Shown: positions 52,990 to 61,111 of the stretch, piece after piece
Position numbering within the stretch: position 1 is the first letter of the stretch
How the letters are laid out: each line of letters begins with the position of its first letter
NCBI RefSeq assembly: GCF_022664435.1
Contig: NZ_JAKREU010000004.1
Coordinates: forward strand, 186,001-250,000
Source: Sphingomonas panni
Lineage (GTDB): Bacteria; Pseudomonadota; Alphaproteobacteria; Sphingomonadales; Sphingomonadaceae
Direction of reading: 5' to 3'
Length of the DNA stretch: 64,000 nt
Made by a program: the position numbers and the translations under genes
Notes under the pieces: generated by a model
What the model was told of the DNA's origin: nothing
Seen by the model: the letters and a program-made list of their open reading frames with translations, nothing else
Database searches by the model: none

Positions 52990-54773
52990 TGGAACACGGT
53001 ACCGCGTCGCTCCTCCACGATTTCGCGCCGCTGCTGGGCGCGGCGCTGATATTCGTGCTGATCTTCCGCAAACTGGGGCTGGGTGCCACGCTCGGCTATC
53101 TCGTCGCCGGCTCGGTGGTCGGGCCTCAGGTGCTGGGGCTGGTCGGCAACGCCGAATCCAAGCTCGCCATCGCCGAACTCGGCATCACGCTGCTGCTGTT
53201 CCTCGTCGGCCTCGAACTCAGCCCGTCGCGCCTGTGGCGGATGAAGCGCGATATCTTCGGCCTCGGCCTGATGCAGGTCGTGCTGTGCGGTGTCGCGATC
53301 ACCGGCGTCGTCTGGCTCGCCACACATTTCAGCTGGGCCGCCGCCATCGCACTCGGCCTGCCGCTGGCGCTGTCGTCGACCGCGCAGGTGCTGCCGATGC
53401 TGCAATCGGCCGGTCGCATGAAGACGCCGTTCGGCGAGCGCGCCTTTGCGATCCTGCTGTTTCAGGATCTGTCGATCGTCCCGCTCATCACCATCGTCGC
53501 CGCGCTGTCGCGCAATCCGGCCGATGCCGGTGGGCCGCCGGGCTGGCAACTGGCGCTGTGGACCGTCGGCGCGGTCGTCGGGCTGATCCTTGCCGGGCGC
53601 TTCCTGCTGCGTCCGCTGTTCCGGCTGATCGGCAATATGGGCGAGCGCGAGATGTTCGTGTTCGCCGGCCTGTTCACCGTGATCGCCAGCGCGGCGGTGA
53701 TGCAGTCGCTGGGCCTGTCGACCGCACTGGGCGCGTTCATCGCCGGCGTGATGCTGGCCGACAGTCCGTATCGCCACGAACTGGAGGCCGATGTCGAGCC
53801 GTTCCGCTCGATCCTGCTCGGGCTGTTCTTCCTCGCGGTCGGCATGATGCTCGACCTGGGGGCGATCGTCGAACGGCCGGTGTTCGTGATCGGCATGGCG
53901 ATCGCGCTGATCGCGACCAAGGGGCTGGTGATCTTCGGTCTCGGCAGGCTGTTCGGGATGCCGTGGCGCGGCGCACTCGCGCTCGGCCTGTTGCTCAGCC
54001 AGGGTGGCGAATTCGGCTTCGTCCTGTTCGCGCAGGCGCAGAACGCGCTGCTGATCGCGCCGGAAGCGGCCAGCGTGTTCGGCGCGATCGTCACCCTGTC
54101 GATGGCCACCACCCCGTTCCTGATGATGGCGACGCGCAAATTCCGCGCCGAACCGGAGAAGAAAGACGGCAAGACCCCCGAAGGCCCGCGCCACGACGGC
54201 GCCAGCGCGGTCGTCGTCGGCTATGGCCGCTTCGGACAGACCGTCGCGCAGATGCTGCTGGCGCAGGGGATCAGCGTCACCGTCATCGACATCGACGTCG
54301 AGATGATCGAGATCGCCGGCGGCTTCGGCATGAAGGTCTATTATGGCGACGGCACGCGGATCGACATGCTGCGTCTCGCGGGCGCGCAGGATGCCGAACT
54401 GCTGTTGTTCTGTACCGATGGTGACCCGTTCGATGCGGAGATGATCGAGGCGATCCACCAGGCCTTTCCCGATCCGGGCATCTTCGTGCGCGCCTATGAC
54501 CGGCGCTCGGTGGTCAAGCTGGCCGGTGCCCCGGTCGAGGGGGTGTTCCGCGAAGTCCTCGATTCCGCCGTCACCATGGCCCGCGCGGCGATGACCTGTG
54601 TCGGCGTGGACGATGGCGAGATCGACCGGACCGAGGATCTGTACCGCAAGACCGACGCCAAGCGGTTGTCGCAGCAGTCGGAAACCGGCGACCTGCGGCA
54701 GGGGCGCGACATGATCTTCACCCATGCCCGTGTCAGTGCAGCATCGGGCACCGTCGCGGACGATGCGGGGTGA
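52989..54773 (+). CDS. Monovalent cation:proton antiporter-2 (Kef/CPA2 type)
   Basis: A 594-aa membrane transporter. The N-terminal half (about residues 1-390) has a dozen helices, such as LLGAALIFVLIFRKLGLGAT and IAELGITLLLFLVGLELSPS, the latter a CPA2 family marker. A TrkA-N/RCK cytoplasmic domain starts near residue 407 with AVVVGYGRFGQTVAQMLLAQ (NAD-binding GxGxxG). It probably exchanges potassium for protons under electrophile or pH stress, like KefB/KefC. The ATG at 52989 overlaps the scaffold gene; the frame open to 52833 is antisense-like. Confidence 0.92.
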   Translation: MEHGTASLLHDFAPLLGAALIFVLIFRKLGLGATLGYLVAGSVVGPQVLGLVGNAESKLAIAELGITLLLFLVGLELSPSRLWRMKRDIFGLGLMQVVLCGVAITGVVWLATHFSWAAAIALGLPLALSSTAQVLPMLQSAGRMKTPFGERAFAILLFQDLSIVPLITIVAALSRNPADAGGPPGWQLALWTVGAVVGLILAGRFLLRPLFRLIGNMGEREMFVFAGLFTVIASAAVMQSLGLSTALGAFIAGVMLADSPYRHELEADVEPFRSILLGLFFLAVGMMLDLGAIVERPVFVIGMAIALIATKGLVIFGLGRLFGMPWRGALALGLLLSQGGEFGFVLFAQAQNALLIAPEAASVFGAIVTLSMATTPFLMMATRKFRAEPEKKDGKTPEGPRHDGASAVVVGYGRFGQTVAQMLLAQGISVTVIDIDVEMIEIAGGFGMKVYYGDGTRIDMLRLAGAQDAELLLFCTDGDPFDAEMIEAIHQAFPDPGIFVRAYDRRSVVKLAGAPVEGVFREVLDSAVTMARAAMTCVGVDDGEIDRTEDLYRKTDAKRLSQQSETGDLRQGRDMIFTHARVSAASGTVADDAG

Positions 54774-54892
54774 AGGGGCGGTGTGGACAGCCGTAACATC
54801 GCATCTGCGGTACGCCACGAGTGACCGTCACGCCGCTACGATCGTCCTGAAGGACATTATGGGAGCATTTGCCGGTAACGTCCCGCCTCCCA

Positions 54893-54976
54893 CGTCACCC
54901 CGGACTTGATCCGGGGTCCCGCTTCTTCTGTCAGGTCGGGGAGAAAGCGGGACCCCGGATCAAGTCCGGGGTGACG
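54893..54976. repeat. Perfect 32-bp inverted repeat (REP-like family B)
   Basis: The arm at 54893-54924 (CGTCACCCCGGACTTGATCC...) is the exact reverse complement of 54945-54976 (...GGATCAAGTCCGGGGTGACG). The spacer is 20 bases. It is the best-preserved family B copy, in the 315-bp gap between the antiporter and DUF423 genes; the rest of that gap shows nothing I can name. Confidence 0.9.
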
Positions 54977-55088
54977 AAGACAGGGACGAATATCAGCCTC
55001 CCACCGACGACCCAAAAATCGCAAGCGAACCAGCGCAAACCCCGATCGGTACATTCCCCTCACGCCGTCGAACCACGGAGCCAACCCG

Positions 55089-55424
55089 ATGAACGTCCTC
55101 CTCCTCGCCGCGGCCCTCTCCGGCGCCATGGCGGTCGCTGCCGGAGCGTTCGGCGCGCACGGAGCCTCGGGTCCGGCGGCCGAATGGCTCAAGACCGGCG
55201 GCCAATATCAGCTTGCCCACGCCATCGCGGCGCTGGTCGCGCTGAACCTCGGCGCGCGGGGGCCGGGCTGGCTGTTCGTCGCCGGCGGGCTGCTGTTCGG
55301 CGGGTCGCTCTACGCGATGGCGCTCGGCGGTCCGCGCGGGGTGCTGGGGCCGATCACGCCGCTCGGCGGCCTCGCGATGATTATCGGCTGGCTCTGGCTC
55401 GGCTGGATCGCGCTCCGCCGCTGA
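55089..55424 (+). CDS. DUF423 family small membrane protein
   Basis: A 111-aa protein with four predicted helices. The N-terminus MNVLLLAAALSGAMAVAAGA is followed by the DUF423 hallmark FGAHGASGPAAEWLKTGGQY and QLAHAIAALVALNLG, then GLLFGGSLYAMALGGPRGVL and ITPLGGLAMIIGWLWLGW. Function is unknown; members are small inner-membrane proteins. The complete length matches the family. Confidence 0.9.
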   Translation: MNVLLLAAALSGAMAVAAGAFGAHGASGPAAEWLKTGGQYQLAHAIAALVALNLGARGPGWLFVAGGLLFGGSLYAMALGGPRGVLGPITPLGGLAMIIGWLWLGWIALRR

Positions 55425-55430
55425 TCCCAT

Positions 55431-55462
55431 CGTCACCCCGGACTCGATCCGGGGTCCCGCTT
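55431..55462. repeat. Half REP-like element, family B
   Basis: CGTCACCCCGGACTCGATCC and the following GGGGTCCCGC match one arm of the perfect palindrome at 54893-54976 with one change (T to C at the centre). The opposite arm is missing here, so it is a solitary half-element. It directly follows the DUF423 stop. Confidence 0.7.
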
Positions 55463-55554
55463 CTTCCTTCTTCCCCGCGCCGGCACCACGAAAGCCTTTC
55501 CTACAGCGGTCCCACGCCATAGCCTGCCACCGCTCTTTCCCCCGGTGAACCGCC

Positions 55555-55992
55555 TCAATCGACCGCGATGGTATAGGTATGGAACTGCGCATCGCGTTCC
55601 CATCCCGCCCGCACATACAGCGCATGGGCCGCGCTGTTGTCGACCGCGGTCGACAGCGTCATCCGCGCCGCGCCCACCGATCGCGCATGGTCCCGTGCAG
55701 CCGCCAGCAACGCCTCGCCGACCCCTTGGCACCGTGCCTCCGGGGCCACGAACAGGTCGTTCAGGATCAGCGTCATCCGCATCCGCACCGACGAGAAGCA
55801 CGGATAAAGTTGCGTGAAGCCCGCGCCGTCGCCGGCCAGCAGGATCACCGATTCCTCGCGTGCGATCCGCTCGGTCAGGAACGCGCGCGCACCGTCTAGG
55901 TCACTGTCTTGCCCATAGAATTGGCGATAGGCGTCGAACAACGGAACGATCCGGTCGATATGCTGCAACGTCGCACGGCAAATCTGCACCAT
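55555..55992 (-). CDS. GNAT family N-acetyltransferase
   Basis: A 145-aa acetyltransferase. It begins VQICRATLQHIDRIVPLFDA, contains LYPCFSSVRMRMTLILNDLF and the acetyl-CoA motif VAPEARCQGVGEALLAAARD (about residues 84-103). It closes with LSTAVDNSAAHALYVRAGWE. The ATG at 55992 gives the standard size and has a GAGGAAGG ribosome binding site; the frame remains open to 56067. The substrate cannot be told. Confidence 0.87.
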   Translation of the reverse strand: MVQICRATLQHIDRIVPLFDAYRQFYGQDSDLDGARAFLTERIAREESVILLAGDGAGFTQLYPCFSSVRMRMTLILNDLFVAPEARCQGVGEALLAAARDHARSVGAARMTLSTAVDNSAAHALYVRAGWERDAQFHTYTIAVD

Positions 55993-56153
55993 GGCCTTCC
56001 TCGCGCATCGGGACGACGGTGCCAACTTCCGCGCGTCCGTGACAACCATCCACTCTGGACGAATCATGCGGGTTCAAATGCTTGGCCGCCGATCGCCGCC
56101 AAACATCCTAACGCTGCAACATGAACCTACCGCAAACTTCGCCAACTTCCGCG

Positions 56154-57650
56154 CTATTGTCCGAAACGAACCGTTCCGGCCTGTGCCACCGCCTCGCGCG
56201 CGGCGGCCAGCAGCGCGCCGGCCTTCGCCTCGCACTCGCGCTGCTCATAGGCGGGATCGCTGTCGGCGACGATGCCCGCGCCCGCCTGGACATGCATCAT
56301 GCCGTCCTTGACCACGGCGGTGCGCAGCACGATGCACGAATCCATCGATCCGTCCGGGCTGAAATAGCCGACGCCGCCGGCATAGGCTCCGCGCCGTTCC
56401 CGCTCCAGTTCGGCGATGATCTGGCACGCCCGCACCTTGGGCGCGCCCGATACCGTGCCGGCCGGGAAACCGGCGAACAGCGCGTCCAGTGCGTCGGCGT
56501 CGGGCCGCAGCCCGCCGACCACGTTCGACACGATGTGCATGACGTGGCTGTATAGCTCGACGGTATAGCTGTCGGTCACCCGCACGCTGCCGGCAGATGC
56601 GACCCGTCCGACATCGTTGCGGCCCAGGTCGAGCAGCATGAGATGCTCGGCGCGTTCCTTCGGGTCGGCGAGCAGGCTGGTCCGGTTCGCTTCATCCTCC
56701 GCCGCCGTCGCGCCACGCGGGCGCGTGCCCGCGATCGGGCGGATCGTGACCTCGCCATCGCGCAGCCGGACCAGGATTTCCGGGCTGGACCCGGTCAGCG
56801 CGAAGCCCGGCAGGTCGAGATGATAGAGGAACGGCGACGGGTTGATTCGCCGCAACGCGCGATAGAGTTCGAACGGTTCCAGCGGGAAGGGCGCGGTGAA
56901 ACGCTGCGCCAGCACGACCTGAAAGATATCGCCCGCCGCGATATATTCCTTGGCCGCCGCGACCATCTCGCCATAGCGGCCGGCGGGCAGGGTGGGGGTC
57001 AGCGCCAGTTCGGGCACCTCCGCCAGTCGGGCGGCGGCCGGCAGCGTCGCGGCGTCCAGCGCGGCGGCCGTCGCCTCGATCCGGTCTGCCGCCGTTTCGA
57101 CGCTCGCACCGGGCCACACCGGCGCGACGACGAACAGCGTATCGGACAGCCGGTCGAACACCAGCAGCACCGTCGGCCGCACGAACATCATGTCGGGCAG
57201 GCCCAGCGCATCCTCCGCCGCCCGCGGCAGCGTCTCGACCAGCCCGACCGTCTCATAGCCGAAATAGCCGACAAGGCAGGCGAGGGCGCGGGGGAGCGCG
57301 GCCGGCACGTCCATCCGGCATTGGCCGACCAGCGTCCGCAGCGCGGCAAGCGTCGGTTCGCCGCAGGGCTGGAACGCGTCGCGATCGGTCAGCCAACGCG
57401 CATTGATCGCGGCATCATGCCCCTGCGCCCGAAACACCAGATCGGGAGCCAGCCCCAACAGGCTGTAGCGACCGCGCACCGACCCGCCCTCGACCGATTC
57501 GAGCAGGAAGTCGCCGCGGCCCGGCTGGATCAGTTTCAGCGCAGCGGCGACCGGCGTCTCGGTATCGGCAACGCGTGTGGTCCACAGCAAGGCCGGCCGG
57601 CCCTCGGCCAGCGCGGTGCGGGCGGCGTCTACCCCCTCGATACCGTTCAT
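56154..57650 (-). CDS. trpE: Anthranilate synthase component I
   Basis: A 498-aa chorismate-using enzyme that makes anthranilate for tryptophan. The N-terminal regulatory part includes FLLESVEGGSVRGRYSLLGL (the S of LLES is the feedback site). The catalytic domain shows EYIAAGDIFQVVLAQRFTAP (about residues 235-254), GSSPEILVRLRDGEVTIRPI, LMLLDLGRNDVGRVASAGSV and AGTVSGAPKVRACQIIAELE. It is coupled to ppiD upstream (ATGA). No trpG follows, although that gene is the usual neighbour in relatives. Confidence 0.96.
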   Translation of the reverse strand: MNGIEGVDAARTALAEGRPALLWTTRVADTETPVAAALKLIQPGRGDFLLESVEGGSVRGRYSLLGLAPDLVFRAQGHDAAINARWLTDRDAFQPCGEPTLAALRTLVGQCRMDVPAALPRALACLVGYFGYETVGLVETLPRAAEDALGLPDMMFVRPTVLLVFDRLSDTLFVVAPVWPGASVETAADRIEATAAALDAATLPAAARLAEVPELALTPTLPAGRYGEMVAAAKEYIAAGDIFQVVLAQRFTAPFPLEPFELYRALRRINPSPFLYHLDLPGFALTGSSPEILVRLRDGEVTIRPIAGTRPRGATAAEDEANRTSLLADPKERAEHLMLLDLGRNDVGRVASAGSVRVTDSYTVELYSHVMHIVSNVVGGLRPDADALDALFAGFPAGTVSGAPKVRACQIIAELERERRGAYAGGVGYFSPDGSMDSCIVLRTAVVKDGMMHVQAGAGIVADSDPAYEQRECEAKAGALLAAAREAVAQAGTVRFGQ

Positions 57651-59599
57651 TGTGCCGGTGCGGGCACGGCCCCGCCGACCAGCTCGTTGCGGACGCGGTT
57701 GATGGTCTGTTCGTTGCGCTTCACGCCGACCTGACGACGGACCGCCTCGACGAACTGTTCGGCATATTCGCTGCCGCTCAGGCGACCCAGCTCGCGACCG
57801 ACGCCGGTGATGGCGGCCTTGTCGTTGGTCGCATCGCCACGCTGGATATTGTCGAGATAGACGATCAGCCAGCCCTCGCCATTGGGCGCGGCGGTCAGCC
57901 GGGCCTTCTTGGGAGCCATCGAGAACATCAGCTGCAGCGCGGCGGGAACCTGCGCGCCCAGCTGCGACAGCTGCGCGCGCGACGCGGTGACCGGACGCGG
58001 AGCCGGCAGGCGAGCACCCGACTGGGCGACGGCGGTGCCGAGCGGCGTGCCGCCATTGACCTTGTTCAGGATATGCTGGGCGATCGCCCGCGCCGCCTTC
58101 AGCGCCTGGTCCTGCTTGTACTGGCCGATCACCTGTTCGCGGATCTCGGCCAGCGGGCGCGGTGCGGCGCGGGTGACGTCGCCGGTCGAAACCAGGGCGA
58201 AGGTGCCGTCGGCTGCAGTCTGCACGATCTGCGGCGCGTCGCCTGCCTCGGCGGCAAAGCCTGCTTCGATGACCGGGGCCAGCGTCGGATCGGGCTGGGC
58301 AGGCTTCAGCGGATCGATGCCCTGTGCGGTGACCGGCGCGGTCGCCTGCGCCGACAGGTTGGCATCCTTGACGATCTCGTCGAACGTCGCGCCATCGGTG
58401 ATGCCGCCGTCGATCTTTTCCTGGATCGCGCCGAGCGCGGTCGCACCCTTGGTCTTGCTCAGTTCGGCGACCAGTTCGGGACGTGCCTGTGCCAGCGTCT
58501 TGCCCGGAATCTGGGTGACGGCGTCGACCTTCAGCACGACGAAGCCCAGCGGTGACTGGACCGGGCCGACGACCGCGCCCTGCTGTGCGGCGAAGGCGGC
58601 ATCTGCGACGGCGGCCGATGTCTTGCCTGCCAGCTGCCCCTTCGTCTGCCCGGCGAAGCTGGTCGCTTCAAGGCCGATCGCGCTGGCGGCGGCGTTCAGC
58701 GCCTGCCCGCCACGAACCGCCTGCGCCAGCTTGTTCGCCGCGGCCTGATCGGCGACGACGACCTGCGACACGCTGCGCGTCTGCGACGGGGCGAAGCGGG
58801 CGGCGTTGCTGCGATAGGCGGCCTGGAGTTCGGCATCGGTCGGGGCCGACTGCGCCGCGACGCTGGCCGGGGTGACGATGGCGTAGCGGATCACCCGGCG
58901 TTCCGGCACGGTGTAGCGCGCACGGTTGGCGTTGTAATAGGCCTGAAGCTGCTGGTCGGTCGGGGCGGCCGGCGCCGGGAACGCGGCGGTCGGCACGATC
59001 GCGACCTGCCCGCTGCGCGCTTCCTTGGCGAGCGATGCATAGGGCAGCGCCAGCTGCGCGGGCATGTAGCTGCTCTCCAGCGTGCGGGCGAGCATCAGCC
59101 GGGTGAGGGTCGCCCGGCGAATATCGTCGCGCAGCTGCTGCGGGGTGATGCGCGCGCGGGCCAGCGCCTGTTCGAAGGTCCGCTGGTCGAACTTGCCGTC
59201 CAGCCCCTGGAACGCGGGCAGGCTGGCGATCTGGCCATCGACATAGCGGTCGGACACGACCAGCCCGTGATCCTGCGCGAACTGGCGCAGCGCGGCGTCG
59301 GAAATGGCGCGGTTCAGCGACCCTTCGAACCCGCCGCGCGCGATATACTGCGCGGTGTCCAGCCCCGGCTGCTGCTGCGCGGCCTGTTGCACGTCGCCCC
59401 GGATACGTTCGGTCAGCGCGGTGTCGGTGATCTTGTCGTCGCCGACCGTCGCCACGGTCGCGCCGCTGCCGCCGAGCGACGACGGACGCAGGCCGTTGAG
59501 ATCGGCCATGGCGAACCCGATGGCGATGACCGCCAGCAACAGCAGGCCGACGAAGATGCCGACCTTCGACTTGGTCATGCGCCTGAAGAAACCGAGCAT
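57647..59599 (-). CDS. ppiD: Peptidylprolyl isomerase PpiD-like, periplasmic folding factor
   Basis: A 650-aa membrane-anchored protein. The N-terminus FRRMTKSKVGIFVGLLLLAV and IAIGFAMADLNG forms the single inner-membrane anchor. Next is a SurA_N-type chaperone region (IARGGFEGSLNRAISDAALR, about residues 85-104) and a parvulin-like central part with APSQTRSVSQVVVADQAAAN. It has no cysteine-based motif. It chaperones outer-membrane proteins such as the receptors in this window. The ATG at 59599 was chosen; the frame extends to 60058 only inside tpiA. Confidence 0.92.
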   Translation of the reverse strand: MLGFFRRMTKSKVGIFVGLLLLAVIAIGFAMADLNGLRPSSLGGSGATVATVGDDKITDTALTERIRGDVQQAAQQQPGLDTAQYIARGGFEGSLNRAISDAALRQFAQDHGLVVSDRYVDGQIASLPAFQGLDGKFDQRTFEQALARARITPQQLRDDIRRATLTRLMLARTLESSYMPAQLALPYASLAKEARSGQVAIVPTAAFPAPAAPTDQQLQAYYNANRARYTVPERRVIRYAIVTPASVAAQSAPTDAELQAAYRSNAARFAPSQTRSVSQVVVADQAAANKLAQAVRGGQALNAAASAIGLEATSFAGQTKGQLAGKTSAAVADAAFAAQQGAVVGPVQSPLGFVVLKVDAVTQIPGKTLAQARPELVAELSKTKGATALGAIQEKIDGGITDGATFDEIVKDANLSAQATAPVTAQGIDPLKPAQPDPTLAPVIEAGFAAEAGDAPQIVQTAADGTFALVSTGDVTRAAPRPLAEIREQVIGQYKQDQALKAARAIAQHILNKVNGGTPLGTAVAQSGARLPAPRPVTASRAQLSQLGAQVPAALQLMFSMAPKKARLTAAPNGEGWLIVYLDNIQRGDATNDKAAITGVGRELGRLSGSEYAEQFVEAVRRQVGVKRNEQTINRVRNELVGGAVPAPAQ

Positions 59600-59729
59600 C
59601 CGTGCAACCGATCGAAAGGAATGAAAGGATGCCGCTTTAGAAGGCGGTCGCGCCCGCTTCAAGGTTGCGCGCATCGCCACATGCGCTATCGGCTGTAGAA
59701 CATGTAAAACGCTTCGGGGAGCCGTGGGT

Positions 59730-60476
59730 ATGAGTCGTCGCAAGCTGGTGGCCGGCAATTGGAAGATGCACGGGCTGCGCGGGCAATTGGCCGAGGTGGC
59801 CGCGATCGATGCCGCCGCCGCGGCCGCGCCCGGCGTCGACGTGGCGCTCTGCGTCCCGGCCACGCTGGTCCACCCGGCGTCGGAGATCGCGACGACGATG
59901 CAGATCGGCGGACAGGATGTCCACGCCAATGATCGCGGCGCCCATACCGGTTGCGTCTCGGCCGAGATGTTGGTCGAATCGGGAGCGACCATCGTGATCG
60001 TCGGCCATAGCGAGCGCCGCGCCGACCAGAACGAAACCAGCCACGACGCCTGGGCCAAGGCCGCCGCTGCGCGCCGTCACGGGCTGAACGTCATCCTGTG
60101 CTGCGGTGAGACCGAGGCGGAGCGTGATGCCGGTCGCGCCGAACGCGTCGTACAGGCCCAGATCGAAAAGTCGGTGCCGGAGAGGGCGAGCGGCGACTGG
60201 TTCACGCTCGCTTATGAGCCGCGCTGGGCGATCGGCACCGGTCGCACGCCGTCCGCCGACGAAATCGCGCAGGTCCATGCGATTGCCCGCGCCAAACTGC
60301 GCCAGATGGTCGGCGATGCCGCCGATGGCATCCGCATCCTCTACGGCGGGTCGGTCACCGGGGCCAATGCCGCATCGATCCTGTCGATCGACGATGTCGA
60401 CGGCGCACTGGTCGGCGGAGCGAGCCTGACCGCCGAGAAGTTCGTACCGATCATCGAAGCCGCAGCCGGCCTGTGA
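59730..60476 (+). CDS. tpiA: Triosephosphate isomerase
   Basis: A 248-aa TIM-barrel enzyme that interconverts DHAP and GAP. It begins MSRRKLVAGNWKMHGLRGQL, with the catalytic Asn-Lys pair in GNWKMHG. The His is in IVIVGHSERRADQNETSHDA. The catalytic Glu lies in FTLAYEPRWAIGTGRTPSAD (about residues 160-179). YGGSVTGANAASILSIDD follows. The ATG at 59730 is 7 bases after GGGGAG; a GTG at 59724 is less likely. It is divergent from ppiD with a 130-bp promoter gap. Confidence 0.96.
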   Translation: MSRRKLVAGNWKMHGLRGQLAEVAAIDAAAAAAPGVDVALCVPATLVHPASEIATTMQIGGQDVHANDRGAHTGCVSAEMLVESGATIVIVGHSERRADQNETSHDAWAKAAAARRHGLNVILCCGETEAERDAGRAERVVQAQIEKSVPERASGDWFTLAYEPRWAIGTGRTPSADEIAQVHAIARAKLRQMVGDAADGIRILYGGSVTGANAASILSIDDVDGALVGGASLTAEKFVPIIEAAAGL

Positions 60477-60571
60477 CCGCCCGCCGCCGAAGCAGGTGGA
60501 ACAGCCCGCGTCAGTGTCGGTTCATCCTGGATGTGGTATGGCGGCATATTGCTCCAACCGGGATGACGATC

Positions 60572-60979
60572 ATGCGTCTATCAAGCCTGTTGCCGATTGC
60601 CCTGGTCGCCCTGAGCGCGACCCCGTCGATCGCCCGCGAACGCGACAATGCGGCCGGGGAGGCGGCATTATCCCGCATCACCGAGCGGCGCGATGCCGGC
60701 AAGCCGGTCGATTGCATCAACCTGCGCGATATCCGATCGAGCGAGATCGTGCCGAATACCGCCATCGTCTATCGCATGAACAACGGTACGCTGTTCGTGA
60801 ACCGGCCGCAGGGCGGGGCGTTTCTGGATTATGACGACATTCTGGTCACGCGGACCATCGGCACGCGTTTGTGCCGGATCGATATCGTCAACCTGCTCGA
60901 CCGCAATTCACGGATGACCAGCGGGTCGGTTTCGCTTGGGGATTTCGTACCCTATTCGAAGCTGCCACCGCGCAACTGA
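60572..60979 (+). CDS. Small secreted protein of unknown function
   Basis: I do not recognise this 135-aa protein. It has a signal peptide (RLSSLLPIALVALSATPSIA) with cleavage expected after IARE. The mature part has AGKPVDCINLRDIRSSEIVP and NNGTLFVNRPQGGAFLDYDD, with two cysteines (one in VDCIN, one in RLCRID), which could form a disulfide. The ATG at 60572 has GGGA 8 bases before it; another in-frame ATG lies at 60563. It follows tpiA after about 95 bases and precedes the SRP RNA. Confidence 0.65.
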   Translation: MRLSSLLPIALVALSATPSIARERDNAAGEAALSRITERRDAGKPVDCINLRDIRSSEIVPNTAIVYRMNNGTLFVNRPQGGAFLDYDDILVTRTIGTRLCRIDIVNLLDRNSRMTSGSVSLGDFVPYSKLPPRN

Positions 60980-61017
60980 TCCCCTTGCGCCCGGGCGCGG
61001 CTTCGCCCATATGGCGC

Positions 61018-61110
61018 TCGGGAGTCGGGCGGACGATGCCGTCGCCAACCCGGTCAGGTCCGGAAGGAAGCAGCCGCAACGATTTCGCAGCGGGTCGTCC
61101 GGCTCCCACC
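61018..61110 (+). ncRNA. ffs: Signal recognition particle RNA, bacterial small type (4.5S-like)
   Basis: The conserved domain IV loop motif GGTCAGGTCCGGAAGGAAGC lies at 61052-61071 and continues to AGCC at 61075; it is almost invariant in bacterial SRP RNA. The flanks GGGAGTCGG (61020-61028) and CCGGCTCCC (61099-61107) can pair to close the stem. The ends given are estimates from this stem. It binds Ffh for co-translational targeting to the inner membrane. Confidence 0.95.
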
Positions 61111-61111
61111 T

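Noticed and set aside
57647..60058. A longer 803-aa form of the PpiD-like protein
   Set aside because: The extra N-terminal part runs antisense through tpiA; the membrane anchor FRRMTKSKVGIFVG is the normal beginning of PpiD.
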